DNA of 64,000 bases from Agrococcus sp. Marseille-P2731 (GCF_900117395.1 NZ_FPEG01000001.1:642192-706191); one strand, 5' to 3'; positions 8,623-17,790 are shown, counted from the stretch's first letter. Made by a program: numbers and translations. Notes: generated by a model from the letters alone, not told the origin.

Positions 8623-9555
8623 GTGGGTTCTGAGCTGCCGGCACCGTTCGACGAACGGCCCTTCCTGGTGCGCGATGCGCTGCGAGCCGGGCTGGGCCGC
8701 GGCAGGCTGCGCGGCCGAGGCTTGGCAGCACCGTTCCGGGGAGTGCGCGCACCCTCGGTCGGCGACGTGGAGGCACTCATGCGGGCCTACGCGCCGCTCA
8801 TGGCACCCCAGCACTCGTTCGGCGGCCTGACGGCGGCGCGCTACTGGGGCTTGCCCATCGCGAGGGCTTGGACGAAGGATGAGCCGCTGGTGGTCGCTCG
8901 ACCCAAGGGTGCGACCCGAGGGATGACCGCGGGCACGCGGCACATCGCGTACGACGGCGAGCGACTGTCGGTCGTCGAGGTCGATGGGTTGCGCGTGCTC
9001 GAGCCGCTCTCTGCCGCGCTGGTGCTTGCCCGCGAGCACCCTCACGAAGGGATGGTGCAGGTCGTCGACGCCCTGCTCACTCCTTCGCGGTGGTATCCGG
9101 GGCTGCGGCTGCCGCGCGAGCCACGTCAGCCCTTCACGACACCCGAGCGACTCGTCGACTTCGGCGTGGCGTGTCGAGGCCTCGCGGGAGTCGCATCCCT
9201 GCGTGCGGCCGCCGCGGATGCGCGCGTCGGCGTGGACTCGCGATTCGAGACGATCACGCGACTGCTGATCGCGGAGGCAGGGCTGCCCGAGCCCGTCGTG
9301 CATCCCGCAGTCGTGATCGACGGCGTTGCCTCGAGCCCAGACCTCGGCTACCCGGAGCTGCTGATCGCGATCGAGTACGAGGGCGACGGCCATCGCGACG
9401 CGAAGCAGTGGCATGTCGACATCGAGCGCTATGCCCGCTTCGAGGCCGCCGGCTGGATCACCGTTCGCGTCACGCGCGAGCACATGGCGCGCCGTGGCGA
9501 TCACTTCGTGCAGCGCATCCGCGCTGCGCTCGCACGGCGCGACCACGCACGCTGA
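8623..9555 (+). CDS. DUF559-type endonuclease-fold protein with AbiEi-like head
   Basis: A 310-residue protein. The N-terminal part (GLGRGRLRGRGLAAPFRGVRAP) resembles the winged-helix head of AbiEi-type antitoxin/regulator proteins. The C-terminal part (about residues 205-310) resembles DUF559, a Vsr-like PD-(D/E)xK fold: Asp240, Glu251 and Glu253 in SPDLGYPELLIAIEYEG, His257, and the trailing FEAAGWITVRVT strand. Nuclease activity is plausible but not shown. No toxin partner is adjacent. Palindromic elements sit on both sides, and the stop codon lies within an arm of the right one. It converges with pckG. Confidence 0.72.
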   Translation: MGSELPAPFDERPFLVRDALRAGLGRGRLRGRGLAAPFRGVRAPSVGDVEALMRAYAPLMAPQHSFGGLTAARYWGLPIARAWTKDEPLVVARPKGATRGMTAGTRHIAYDGERLSVVEVDGLRVLEPLSAALVLAREHPHEGMVQVVDALLTPSRWYPGLRLPREPRQPFTTPERLVDFGVACRGLAGVASLRAAAADARVGVDSRFETITRLLIAEAGLPEPVVHPAVVIDGVASSPDLGYPELLIAIEYEGDGHRDAKQWHVDIERYARFEAAGWITVRVTREHMARRGDHFVQRIRAALARRDHAR

Positions 9556-9650
9556 GCGTCGCACCCTGAGAGTTGCAGTGAGTGGCGCCGGATCGGTGGG
9601 TCTTGGCGCCACGCACTGCAACTCTCAGGGTGCGACGCTCAGCGTGCGTG
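9544..9650. repeat. Perfect 37-bp inverted repeat, right copy
   Basis: Bases 9544-9580 are the exact reverse complement of 9614-9650. Past a two-base mismatch the stem resumes as TGGCGCC (9583-9589) with GGCGCCA (9605-9611), leaving a 15-base loop, so about 44 of 46 positions pair. The left arm includes the last codons and the stop of the DUF559 gene. The inner arm AGAGTTGCAGTG matches the left copy at 8490. It could act as a bidirectional terminator between convergent genes, but has no T-runs. Confidence 0.9.
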
Positions 9651-9666
9651 GAGGAGAGGAGGAGGG

Positions 9667-11538
9667 TCAGACGAGCGCGGGCTGCGCCTGCTGCGCGTGC
9701 TCGAGGCGCCACCGCACGTGGTTCAGCTGGCGCACGAGGCCCGTCGGCAGCGAGTGGCCGAACTGCCCGAAGAACGCCTCGACGTCGACGAGCTCGCGCA
9801 GCCACGCCTTGGGCTCGACGGCGAAGAGCTCGTCGACCACCGAGGGGTCGAGGTCGAGACCGCCGAGGTTCAGCGCCCCCTCGGCGGGCATGACGCCGAT
9901 CGCGGTGTCGACGCCGGCGGCATCGCCCGCGACCCGCCCCGCGATCCACTCGAGCACCCGCGCGTTCTCGCCGAAGCCGGGCCACAGGAATCCGCCATCG
10001 TCGTCGCGGCGGAACCAGTTCACCGAGAAGATCTTCGGCGCGTGCCGACCGAGCCGGTGCCCCATGTCGATCCAGTGCGAGAAGTAGTCGCCCATGTTGT
10101 AGCCGCAGAAGGGCAGCATCGCGAAGGGGTCGCGGCGGATGTCGCCGACGGTGCCCTCCGCCGCGGCGGTCTGCTGGCTCGAGACCGTCGAGCCGATGTA
10201 GACGCCGTGCTCCCAGTCGCGCGCCTGCATCACGAGCGGCACCTGCGTGGGGCGGCGTCCGCCGAAGATGATCGCGTCGAGCGGCACGCCCTCGGGCGCA
10301 TCCCAGTCGGGTGCGATCGATGGGGCCTGCTCCGCGCGCACGGTGAACCGGGCGTTCGGATGCGCTGCCGGCCCGTTGGCGCGGTCGTACGGCCGGCCCT
10401 GCCAGTCGGTGAGCCCCTCGGGCGCCTCCTTCGTCATGCCCTCCCACCAGACATCGCCGTCCGAGGTGAGTGCCACGTTCGTGAAGATCGTGTCGTGGGT
10501 CATCATCGCCATCGCGGTGGCGTTCGTCTGCTCGCTGGTGCCGGGCGCGACGCCGAAGAAGCCGTTCTCGGGGTTGATCGCCCAGAGGCGCCCGTCGGGA
10601 CCTGGCCGCATCCAGACGATGTCGTCGCCGATCGTCTCGACGCTCCAGCCCGGGATCGTCGGCTGCAGCATCGCGAGGTTCGTCTTGCCGCACGCAGAGG
10701 GGAAGGCGCCGGCGAGGTGCATGACGCGGCCGTCCTCGTGGCGCATGCGCAGCAGCAGCATGTGCTCGGCGAGCCAGCCCTCGTCGCGCGCCTGCACCGA
10801 GGCGATGCGCAGAGCGAAGCACTTCTTCGCCAGCAGCGCGTTGCCGCCGTAGGCGGAGCCGAACGACCAGATCTCGCGCGTCTCCGGGAAGTGCGAGATG
10901 TAGCGGGTGGAGTTGCAGGGCCAGGCTACATCCTGCTCGCCCTCGGCGAGCGGTGCGCCGATCGAGTGCACCGCCGGCACCCAGTCGCGCGTGCCGTGCA
11001 TGGCCTCGAGCGCCGCAGTGCCGACGCGGGTCATGGCGTGCATGGAGGCGACGACGTAGGGGGAGTCGGTGATCTCGATGCCGAGCTTCGAGATCGGGCC
11101 GCCGACGGGCCCCATGGAGAAGGGGATGACGTACATCGTGCGGCCGCGCATGGCGCCGTCGAAGAGGCCGCCGAGCACCTGCCGCATCGAGGCCGGGTCG
11201 CGCCAGTTGTTCGTGGGGCCGGCGTCGTCCGGGTCCTCCGCGCAGATGAAGGTGCGGCTCTCCATGCGGGCGACGTCGTCGGGGTGGGAGCGGGCGAGGT
11301 AGCTGCCGGGGCGCTTCGGCACGGGCACGATCGTGCCGGCCTCGAGCATGACGTCGAGCAGCCGCTGGAACTCCTCCGGCGTGCCATCGGCCCAGACGAT
11401 GCTCGCGGGCTCCGTGAGCTCTGCGATCGAGACGACCCACGAGACGACGCCCGGGTCGGCACCCTCGGGAGCGCTGACGCGATGCGGCTTCACGGGCTTC
11501 GCTGTAGAGCGCGTGGGTGCAGGGGGGAGGATCGTCAT
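9667..11538 (-). CDS. pckG: Phosphoenolpyruvate carboxykinase (GTP)
   Basis: A 623-residue GTP-dependent PEPCK that interconverts oxaloacetate and PEP for gluconeogenesis. Hallmarks include the P-loop [31 protein letters not shown], and [14 protein letters not shown]. The frame extends upstream to 11757, but the family N-terminus and the divergent regulator favour ATG 11538 ([12 protein letters not shown]). GAGACT lies six bases before it, a weak -10 candidate. The divergent neighbour is a RamB-like regulator, and RamB is known in Corynebacterium to control acetate and gluconeogenic genes, so control of pckG by it is likely but inferred. Confidence 0.95.
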   Translation of the reverse strand: MTILPPAPTRSTAKPVKPHRVSAPEGADPGVVSWVVSIAELTEPASIVWADGTPEEFQRLLDVMLEAGTIVPVPKRPGSYLARSHPDDVARMESRTFICAEDPDDAGPTNNWRDPASMRQVLGGLFDGAMRGRTMYVIPFSMGPVGGPISKLGIEITDSPYVVASMHAMTRVGTAALEAMHGTRDWVPAVHSIGAPLAEGEQDVAWPCNSTRYISHFPETREIWSFGSAYGGNALLAKKCFALRIASVQARDEGWLAEHMLLLRMRHEDGRVMHLAGAFPSACGKTNLAMLQPTIPGWSVETIGDDIVWMRPGPDGRLWAINPENGFFGVAPGTSEQTNATAMAMMTHDTIFTNVALTSDGDVWWEGMTKEAPEGLTDWQGRPYDRANGPAAHPNARFTVRAEQAPSIAPDWDAPEGVPLDAIIFGGRRPTQVPLVMQARDWEHGVYIGSTVSSQQTAAAEGTVGDIRRDPFAMLPFCGYNMGDYFSHWIDMGHRLGRHAPKIFSVNWFRRDDDGGFLWPGFGENARVLEWIAGRVAGDAAGVDTAIGVMPAEGALNLGGLDLDPSVVDELFAVEPKAWLRELVDVEAFFGQFGHSLPTGLVRQLNHVRWRLEHAQQAQPALV

Positions 11539-11696
11539 GCTCCGAGTCTCCAGTGCCGCATCAGCCGAGGGGGCGCTGGTGGGGAGAAGGAACAGCGCAT
11601 CCTTCACATCGACGAAAGTTGCGGCATCACGCGCAGTCTGAACGGATGCATCACGCCGTTCGGTGCGAGCAGTGCGAAGATTCGCGAGAAGTTTCG

Positions 11697-11702
11697 TATG
11701 CT
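11697..11702 (+). promoter_or_regulatory. Leaderless -10 TATGCT
   Basis: TATGCT ends six bases before ATG 11709, and no Shine-Dalgarno sequence is present. In the 170-bp divergent region just upstream, GCGAA/TTCGC elements (11675-11687) could bind the regulator itself; this is a guess. Confidence 0.5.
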
Positions 11703-11708
11703 TGTGGC

Positions 11709-13142
11709 ATGGTCGACGCCGCAGTCCTGGGACACCGCATCCGTCACTTCCGCGCATCCGCCGAGCTCACGCTCGACGCGCTCGGCGAGCGCATCGGGCT
11801 CGCCGGCAGTCAGCTGTCGCTGATCGAGAACGGCCACCGCGAGCCCAAGCTCAGCCACCTGCAGGCGATCGCCGACGTGCTCGGTGTGACGACCTCGCAG
11901 CTGCTCGATCCCGAGCCGCCGAGCGAGCGCTCGCGGCTCGAGCTCGACCTCTCGCGGCTGCAGGAGGGCGCGAGCTACCGCCGGCTCGGTCTGCCCGCCG
12001 TGCGCCCCACCCGCTCCATGGGCGACGAGGTCCTGCGCGCGCTCGTGGGTCTGCATCGCGAGCTCGACCGGCGCGCGCGGGAGGCGATCGCCACGCCGGA
12101 GCAGGCGCGGCGCGACGCCACCGACCTGCGCCACGGGATGCGCGCCCGCGACAACGCGCTGCCTGAGCTCGACGAGCTGGCGGAGGAGCAGCTGCGCGCG
12201 GTCGGCTACGAGGGCGGCAGCCTCACCCACCGCACCGTCAGCGAGATCGCCGCGAGGCTCGGCTTCGAGCTGGTCTACGTCACCGACCTGCCCCACTCGA
12301 CGCGCTCGGTCACCGACCTCGAGACAGGCCGCATCTACCTGCCGCCCGCCTCCATCCCCGGCGGCCACGGCCTGCGCTCGATGGCGCTGCAAGCCATCGC
12401 CCACCGGCTGCTGGGGCACCGCGAGCCCCGCGACTACCGCGAATTCCTGCAGCAGCGCCTCGAGATCAACTACTTCGCCGCGGCCAGCCTCATGCCTCGC
12501 ACGAAGGCCGTCGAGTACCTCACGCGCGCCAAGCGCGAGCGCAACCTCGCGGTCGAGGACTTCCGCGACGCGTTCGGCGTCACCCACGAGACGGCCGCGA
12601 TGCGCTTCACGAACCTCGCCACCCGCGACCTCGACCTGCGCGTGCACTTCCTACGCGTGCAGGAGGACGGCGCGCTCTCGCGGGTGTACGAGAACGACGG
12701 CCTGCCGGTGCCCGTCGACGCCTCGGGCCACGCTGAGGGTCAGCTGGTCTGTCGCAAGTTCGCTGCCCGCAGCGCCTTCGAGCGCACCTCGCGCACGACC
12801 GAGTTCTACCAGTACACCGACACGCCCGGCGGCACCTTCTGGTGCTCGACCCAGATCGGCTCGGGCGCCGACGGCGAGTTCTCGATCTCCTTCGGCGTGC
12901 CCTTCGACGCGGCGAAGTTCTTCCGCGGCTCGCAGACTGCCTTCCGGCAGAGCTCCTCGTGCCCTGACGACCGCTGCTGCGCGCGCCCCGACGACGCCCT
13001 CGCCGGGCGCTGGCGCCAGAAGTCGTGGGCCTCCGCGCGCATGCACCAGCACACGCTCGCTCCGCTGCCGAGCGGCACCTTCCCCGGAGTCGACGACGCC
13101 GAGCTCTACGAGTTCCTCGAGCGGCACGCGCCGGCGCTCTGA
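11709..13142 (+). CDS. ramB: RamB/ScfR-family transcriptional regulator
   Basis: A 477-residue protein with an N-terminal XRE helix-turn-helix ([21 protein letters not shown], within residues 20-45), an IrrE-like/DUF955 middle region, and a C-terminal DUF2083-type domain with a cysteine cluster [11 protein letters not shown]. This is the architecture of RamB, regulator of acetate metabolism. The usual HEXXH of IrrE is not seen; the corresponding helix reads [12 protein letters not shown], so protease activity is unlikely. A frame-open extension to 11517 is ignored because TATGCT lies six bases before ATG 11709. Divergent pckG is the obvious target. Confidence 0.82.
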   Translation: MVDAAVLGHRIRHFRASAELTLDALGERIGLAGSQLSLIENGHREPKLSHLQAIADVLGVTTSQLLDPEPPSERSRLELDLSRLQEGASYRRLGLPAVRPTRSMGDEVLRALVGLHRELDRRAREAIATPEQARRDATDLRHGMRARDNALPELDELAEEQLRAVGYEGGSLTHRTVSEIAARLGFELVYVTDLPHSTRSVTDLETGRIYLPPASIPGGHGLRSMALQAIAHRLLGHREPRDYREFLQQRLEINYFAAASLMPRTKAVEYLTRAKRERNLAVEDFRDAFGVTHETAAMRFTNLATRDLDLRVHFLRVQEDGALSRVYENDGLPVPVDASGHAEGQLVCRKFAARSAFERTSRTTEFYQYTDTPGGTFWCSTQIGSGADGEFSISFGVPFDAAKFFRGSQTAFRQSSSCPDDRCCARPDDALAGRWRQKSWASARMHQHTLAPLPSGTFPGVDDAELYEFLERHAPAL

Positions 13143-13205
13143 GCCGCGCTCGCAGCGCTGGCGGGCGAGCGGATGCGCGGCGCACGACGCGAGCGCCACC
13201 GGGCC

Positions 13206-13234
13206 TTGGCAGGCGGTCGACCCGGCCATAGCCT
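13206..13234 (+). promoter_or_regulatory. Sigma-70-type promoter
   Basis: TTGGCA (13206-13211) and TAGCCT (13229-13234) are separated by 17 bases, a good housekeeping promoter match. The ATG at 13265 follows about 30 bases later with GGGAG at a suitable distance. Confidence 0.55.
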
Positions 13235-13264
13235 GATCTCGCCACGCTGCCAGAGGGAGCCGAC

Positions 13265-13933
13265 ATGACCGAGACCACCGATGGCCCGCACGCCGATGGC
13301 CCGTCGACCGATGGCCTGCGCTCGCCGGAGGACGCGCTCCGACGCGGCGCCGCGCACCTCGCCGAGCTGCACCCCTCGCTCGATGCGGCGCTCGTGGAGC
13401 GCATCGTCTTCGAGTCGCACGAGACCCTCGCGCGCGGCGCGCGCATCCGCACCCACCTGCCGGCGCTCGCGCTGCACTTCGCCGCCGACCGCCTGCGCGC
13501 GCTCGAGCGTGCCGGCGAGGTCGAGGCGGGCGAGGGGGCGCCGCTGCGCATCCTCGTCGAGTCGATCCGCAACGACGGCATCTCGCAGATGGCGGCCGCC
13601 TATCTCAACGCCCTCGGCGAGGGCCGCGTCGAGGCGCTCTCGGCAGCGGTGAACCCCGCGGACGAGGTGCTGCGCACCGTCGCCGACGTGATGGACGAGG
13701 ATGGCGTGCCGCTGGCCGACAGCTATCCGAAGCCGATCACCGACGACATCGCGGCAGCTGCCGACGTGATCGTGACGATGCTGATCGAGCATCCCTTCGA
13801 GCTCGAGGCAGGGCAGCGGGTCGAGGCGTGGGACTTCGACGACCCCGCGGGGCTCGGCACCGACGAGGTGCGACGCATCCGCGACCGCGTGCGGCGGCGG
13901 GTGCAGGCGTTCCTCGACGGGCTCGGTCGCTGA
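13265..13933 (+). CDS. Catalytically dead arsenate reductase-like protein
   Basis: A 222-residue protein. The N-terminal 85 residues form a helical region like the three-helix dimerisation domain found in some actinobacterial low-molecular-weight phosphatase/ArsC proteins. The rest aligns by eye with ArsC: SQMAAAYLNAL, AVNPADEV, YPKPITDD, ADVIVTM, WDFDDPAG, RRIRDRVRRRV. The P-loop is broken: the catalytic Cys position is Ser100 and the phosphate-binding Arg is Ile106; the usual GCGDACP segment after VTM is LIEHPFE. It should therefore not reduce arsenate or act as a phosphatase. A binding or regulatory role is possible. It converges with copA. Confidence 0.7.
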   Translation: MTETTDGPHADGPSTDGLRSPEDALRRGAAHLAELHPSLDAALVERIVFESHETLARGARIRTHLPALALHFAADRLRALERAGEVEAGEGAPLRILVESIRNDGISQMAAAYLNALGEGRVEALSAAVNPADEVLRTVADVMDEDGVPLADSYPKPITDDIAAAADVIVTMLIEHPFELEAGQRVEAWDFDDPAGLGTDEVRRIRDRVRRRVQAFLDGLGR

Positions 13934-13954
13934 GGGGCGAGCCTCTCGCGAGCG

Positions 13955-16183
13955 CTAGCGACGCGGGGAGAACCGGCGCAGCGTGAGGGAGTGCAGCACG
14001 ACGAACACGCTCGAGAGCGCCATCGCGGCGCCCGCGATGAGGGGGTTCAGCAGCCCTGCCATCGCGAGCGGGATCGCTGCGGCGTTGTAGCCGAACGCCC
14101 AGAAGAGGTTGCCGCGGATGGTGCGCAGCGTGCGCCGCGACAGCGCGATCGCGTCGGCTGCCCCAGCCAGGTCGCCGTGCACCAGGGTGATGTCTGCCGC
14201 CTGCTGCGCGGCGTCGGTCCCGGTGCCCATCGCGAGGCCCAGGTCGGCCGCCGCGAGGGCCGCCGCGTCGTTCACGCCGTCACCGGCCATCGCCACGCGG
14301 CGCGGGCGCGGGCCGTCGCCGCGAGCCTGCTCCTCGCGCACCGCGTCGACCTTCTGCGCGGGGGTCACACCGGCGAGGACACGACGGATGCCGACCTCGG
14401 CCGCGACCGCGCGCGCGGCCCGCTCGTGGTCACCGGTGAGCATCACGACATCGATGCCGAGGGCGTCGAGCCGCTCGACGGCGGCCCTGCTGGTCGCCTT
14501 GACGGTGTCGCGCACGGCGACGATCGCTCGCATCTCGCCGTCCCAGGCGATCGCGAGTGCCGTGGCGCCCTTGGCCTCCGCGGCCTCGAAGGCCTCGGCG
14601 AGTCGCGCGGGTGCCGCGACCGCCCACTCGGCGGCCAACCAGGCGGGCTTGCCGACCTGCACGGCGCGGCCGTCGACCACGCCGACCACGCCCGCGCCGG
14701 GCGCGGCCTGCACGTCAGCCGCTCGGAGCGCGCGGTCTTCCCCGCCTACCGCGGCCGCATCCGCCGCATCGACGATCGCCCGCGCGATCGGGTGCTCGCT
14801 CGCGCGCTCGACGGCGGCCGCGATGCGCAGCGCCTCAGCCGCCTCCTCGCCGTCCGCGGCGACGACGGACTCCACGCGCATCCGACCCTCGGTGACCGTG
14901 CCGGTCTTGTCGACGAGCATCGTGGTGATGCCGCGACTCGTCTCGAGCACGCGCGCGTCGCGGATGAGGATGCCGAGCTCGGCGCCGCGGGTGGTGCCGG
15001 CGAGCAGCGCCGTCGGCGTCGCCAGGCCGAGCGCGCACGGGCAGGCGATGATGAGCGTCGCGACAGCGGCGGTGAAGGCGGCGGTGACGTCGCCCGTGAG
15101 CACGAGCCAGCCGACCAGCGCGAGCAGCGAGAGCACGAGCACCGTCGGCACGAAGAACTGCGAGACCCGGTCGGCCAGCCGCTGCACCTCGGCCTTGCCC
15201 TCCTGGGCGCGCTCGAGCAGCGAGGCGATGCGGCTGAGCTCGGTGTCGGCGCCGACGCGCGTCGCCTCCACGAGCAGCACACCGTGGCCGTTGATCGTGG
15301 CGCCGACGACCTCGCTGCCGACGCGGACCTCGACGGGCAGCGACTCTCCGGTGAGCAGCGACGCGTCGATCGCCGAGGCGCCCTCGACGACGACGCCGTC
15401 GGCCGCGACCTTCTCGCCCGGCACGACGCGGAAGCGGTCGCCGACGACGAGCTCGGCCGCGGGGATGCGCGACTCCACGCCGTCGCGGATCACGCTGGCC
15501 TCCTTCGCGCCCAGGCGCGCGAGCGAGCGCAGCGCCTGCTGGCTCGATCGCTTGGCGCGGTGCTCGATCACCCGGCCGCCGAGCAGGAAGACCGTCACGA
15601 TCGCGGCGACCTCGAGGTAGAGCTCATCGCCGTGGCTGCCGAACCACTGCATCTCCATGCGCATGCCGATGCGGCCGGCGTCGCCGACCAGCAGGGCCCA
15701 CAGCGACCAGCCGACCGCGGCGATGACGCCGAGCGAGACGAGCGTGTCCATCGTCGCGGCGCCGTGGCGGAGGTTCAGGGCGGCGGCGCGGTGGAAGGGC
15801 CAGGCGCCCCACGTCGCGATGGGCAGGGTGAGCGCGAGCGCCACCCACTGCCAGCCCGCGAACTGCAGCGCGGGTGCCATCGAGAGCAGCAGCACCGGCA
15901 GGCCCATGGCGGCGGATGCGACCAGTCGCGTGACGAGGCTCGTCCCGGTGGTCGTCGGCTCGGCCTCGGGCTCTGGCACCGCGGCGGTGTAGCCGGTCTG
16001 CTCGACGGTGCGGATCGCATCCGCCACCGTCATGCCCTCGGGGAGCGAGACGTGGGCGACCTCGGTGGCGTAGTTGACGGTGGCGGTCACGCCGGGCAGC
16101 TTGCCTAGCTTGCGCTCGATGCGGTTCGCGCAGGAGGCGCAGGTCATGCCGCCGATGTCGAGGTCGATCGTGGTGTCCGTCAT
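13955..16183 (-). CDS. copA: Copper-translocating P-type ATPase
   Basis: A 742-residue P1B-type ATPase that exports Cu(I) at ATP cost. It has an N-terminal metal-binding domain (GMTCASC), membrane helices, the transmembrane site [17 protein letters not shown], phosphorylation motif [18 protein letters not shown] in the N-domain, LTGDHERA and [19 protein letters not shown] 16183 was chosen over the longer frame to 16396 because it begins directly at the metal-binding domain, with TATATT seven bases upstream inside a CsoR-type operator. It has its own promoter despite lying downstream of copZ. Confidence 0.95.
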   Translation of the reverse strand: MTDTTIDLDIGGMTCASCANRIERKLGKLPGVTATVNYATEVAHVSLPEGMTVADAIRTVEQTGYTAAVPEPEAEPTTTGTSLVTRLVASAAMGLPVLLLSMAPALQFAGWQWVALALTLPIATWGAWPFHRAAALNLRHGAATMDTLVSLGVIAAVGWSLWALLVGDAGRIGMRMEMQWFGSHGDELYLEVAAIVTVFLLGGRVIEHRAKRSSQQALRSLARLGAKEASVIRDGVESRIPAAELVVGDRFRVVPGEKVAADGVVVEGASAIDASLLTGESLPVEVRVGSEVVGATINGHGVLLVEATRVGADTELSRIASLLERAQEGKAEVQRLADRVSQFFVPTVLVLSLLALVGWLVLTGDVTAAFTAAVATLIIACPCALGLATPTALLAGTTRGAELGILIRDARVLETSRGITTMLVDKTGTVTEGRMRVESVVAADGEEAAEALRIAAAVERASEHPIARAIVDAADAAAVGGEDRALRAADVQAAPGAGVVGVVDGRAVQVGKPAWLAAEWAVAAPARLAEAFEAAEAKGATALAIAWDGEMRAIVAVRDTVKATSRAAVERLDALGIDVVMLTGDHERAARAVAAEVGIRRVLAGVTPAQKVDAVREEQARGDGPRPRRVAMAGDGVNDAAALAAADLGLAMGTGTDAAQQAADITLVHGDLAGAADAIALSRRTLRTIRGNLFWAFGYNAAAIPLAMAGLLNPLIAGAAMALSSVFVVLHSLTLRRFSPRR

Positions 16184-16190
16184 GCGCACC

Positions 16191-16210
16191 AATATACCCC
16201 TGGGGGGTAT
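16191..16210 (-). promoter_or_regulatory. copA promoter and CsoR-type operator
   Basis: ATACCCC (16194-16200) and GGGGTAT (16204-16210) form a palindrome with a three-base spacer, the known shape of CsoR sites. It overlaps TATATT (16196-16191), the likely -10 of copA, so apo-CsoR bound here would block RNA polymerase. The site at 17003-17019 has identical arms and spacing. Confidence 0.8.
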
Positions 16211-16246
16211 CGAGTGCAAGGCTCCACGCGCTCCCCGCCGATGCGA

Positions 16247-16279
16247 AGAGCGCCGACCCCGGTGCGGGATCGGCGCTCT
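16247..16279 (-). terminator. Hairpin between copZ and copA
   Basis: AGAGCGCCGA (16247-16256) pairs with TCGGCGCTCT (16270-16279), with further CCC/GGG pairing inside. It lies just after the copZ stop and before the copA operator, so it probably ends or attenuates the csoR-copZ transcript. Confidence 0.6.
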
Positions 16280-16295
16280 CGGAGCGAGGCTGCGG

Positions 16296-16631
16296 TCAGC
16301 GCTCGACGAGCGTGTAGCCGGCCTCCGAGATCGCGGCGCGGACGTCGTCGAGTCGCAGCGGCGCGTCGGAGGCGACCGTGACGCTCGAGCGCCCACCCGC
16401 CACGAGCTGGATGTCGACGCCCTCGACGCCGGCGAGGCCCGAGAGCTCCTCGGTGACGGAGGAGACGCAGTGGCCGCAGGTCATGCCCTCGACCTCGAAG
16501 CGCTGCGAGGTGCCGCTCGCGCTCGCGGCGCCCGAGTCGGTCGAGCAGCAACCGCCACCGCAGCAGCCGCCGGCCTGCTCGTCGTTGGAGGTGTCGGTCG
16601 CGCGGCTGGTGATCTCGATGTTCTGCAGCAT
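16296..16631 (-). CDS. copZ: CopZ-like copper chaperone with cysteine-rich leader
   Basis: A 111-residue protein whose C-terminal 67 residues form a heavy-metal-associated domain ([17 protein letters not shown]...[12 protein letters not shown]) that delivers Cu(I) to CopA. Ahead of it lies an unusual Gly/Cys segment, [10 protein letters not shown] (Cys23, 24, 28, 29), that could bind extra metal. ATG 16631 was chosen; the longer open frame to 16997 overlaps csoR and has no family support. It follows csoR by 44 bases on the same strand. Confidence 0.85.
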   Translation of the reverse strand: MLQNIEITSRATDTSNDEQAGGCCGGGCCSTDSGAASASGTSQRFEVEGMTCGHCVSSVTEELSGLAGVEGVDIQLVAGGRSSVTVASDAPLRLDDVRAAISEAGYTLVER

Positions 16632-16675
16632 GGGATGCCTCTCGGTCGTCGGGGTGGAGTCAGTGGGTCGCGCGG

Positions 16676-16990
16676 TCACGAGCGCACGAGGCGCGCGATC
16701 GCGGCGCTCGCCTCGGCGAGCTTCTCCTGCGCGACCGGCCCGCCCTGCTCTGCCGCCTCGGCGACGCAGTGGGCGAGGTGGTCTTCGAGGAGCTGGAGAG
16801 CGACGGTCTCGAGTGCCTTCGTGGCCGCAGAGACCTGCGTGAGCACGTCGATGCAGTAGGCGTCGTCGCCCACCATGCGCGCGATGCCGCGCACCTGGCC
16901 CTCGGCACGGTTGAGGCGCTTGAGGAGCGCCGCCTTGTCGGCGGCGTAGCCGTGCGGTGCGGCGGCAACAGTGGTCGTGTCGGTGCTCAT
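16676..16990 (-). CDS. csoR: CsoR copper-sensing repressor
   Basis: A 104-residue all-helical repressor of the CsoR/RcnR family. The Cu(I) ligands Cys-His-Cys are present as Cys46 (DAYCIDVL), His71 and Cys75 (DHLAHC). It binds GC-rich palindromes and leaves them when copper binds, derepressing export. Operators of identical geometry sit in its own promoter and in that of copA, so it controls itself, copZ and copA. Confidence 0.93.
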   Translation of the reverse strand: MSTDTTTVAAAPHGYAADKAALLKRLNRAEGQVRGIARMVGDDAYCIDVLTQVSAATKALETVALQLLEDHLAHCVAEAAEQGGPVAQEKLAEASAAIARLVRS

Positions 16991-16999
16991 GGTGCACCC

Positions 17000-17019
17000 A
17001 TCATACCCCCAAGGGGTAT
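17000..17019 (-). promoter_or_regulatory. csoR promoter and CsoR-type operator
   Basis: ATACCCC (17003-17009) and GGGGTAT (17013-17019) flank a three-base spacer. TATGAT (17005-17000) overlaps one arm and lies nine bases before the csoR ATG, giving an almost leaderless mRNA under autoregulation. Confidence 0.78.
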
Positions 17020-17031
17020 GAACGCCAAGGC

Positions 17032-17625
17032 TCAGGCGGCGATGGCGCTGACGTGCTCGGGCGTGGCCCAGCTGCGCCAGATGGCAGCGAGCAGCGCGCT
17101 GAAGAGCTGCTCGGCGTCGTCGGCGGGGTAGTGGCCGATCAGCTCGAGCGAGATGAAGCCGTGGACGCCGGCGAAGATCGTGCGCGTCGTCGTCTCGGGG
17201 TCGCCGTGCAGGATGCCGGCCTCGATCGACTCGGTCACCGCGGCCAGCAGCGGCTCGGTCGTGCTCGCGCGCGCCTCGGCGATCGCGGGGGAGTCGTTGG
17301 TGCGGCCGAAGACGACCTGGAACATGGCGGCGTGCTCGTTGGCCCAGGAGCGCATCGCGTGCACGAGGGCGACGATGTGCTGCACCGGGTCTGCGACCTG
17401 CGCTGCCGCCTGCGCGTCGACGAAGGAGCGCGCGGCGCGGACGGTGATCGCCTCGAGCAGCTCGCCGCGCGAGCCGAAGAGCGAGTACACGGCCGACGTG
17501 GAGGTGCCGACGGATGCCACGAGCGGGCGGAGCGAGAAGTCGGGCCCGTCGACGGCCATCAGGTCGGTCGCGGCCTCGAGCAGTCGCTGTCGCAAGTGCT
17601 CGTCATGCAGTCGAGGTCGTCCCAT
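17032..17625 (-). CDS. TetR-family transcriptional regulator
   Basis: A 197-residue regulator. The N-terminal helix-turn-helix (residues about 10-55) includes TSTSAVYSLFGSRGELLEAI, a typical TetR recognition helix. The C-terminal ligand domain has the TetR_C WHG-like pattern (FQVVFGRTND...FAGVHGFISLEL). Its ATG is seven bases after TAAGAT, with a palindrome over that hexamer, so autoregulation is likely. No obvious target gene is adjacent; the copper genes on the same strand have their own regulator. Confidence 0.85.
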   Translation of the reverse strand: MGRPRLHDEHLRQRLLEAATDLMAVDGPDFSLRPLVASVGTSTSAVYSLFGSRGELLEAITVRAARSFVDAQAAAQVADPVQHIVALVHAMRSWANEHAAMFQVVFGRTNDSPAIAEARASTTEPLLAAVTESIEAGILHGDPETTTRTIFAGVHGFISLELIGHYPADDAEQLFSALLAAIWRSWATPEHVSAIAA

Positions 17626-17628
17626 GCA

Positions 17629-17640
17629 CGTAATCTTACG
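17629..17640 (-). promoter_or_regulatory. Leaderless promoter with TetR-type palindrome
   Basis: CGTAA (17629-17633) and TTACG (17636-17640) form a perfect inverted repeat with a two-base spacer. It contains TAAGAT on the minus strand (17638-17633), the probable -10 of the TetR gene. Operator use is inferred from position. Confidence 0.5.
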
Positions 17641-17790
17641 CTGTTTCTAGGGTTTGCTCAGCATTGCGGTCGAAGTCGCAGGAACCGCAACGAATGCATC
17701 GACGCAATCTGAGGGATGTGGCAGGATGCGCGCCATCCCGGTGCGAAGCGATGGCCGGTGACGGCGCTGGTCGGCTCGGCCGAGCCGGTG

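Noticed and set aside
8310-8780. Overlapping 156-codon minus-strand frames upstream of the DUF559 gene
   Set aside because: Translations are low-complexity Arg/Ser/Pro strings overlapping the palindrome and the nuclease start; no ribosome-binding site or motif.
17641-17790. A second RNA gene in the 150 bp between the TetR gene and tRNA-Arg
   Set aside because: No cloverleaf, terminator or conserved RNA motif could be built there.
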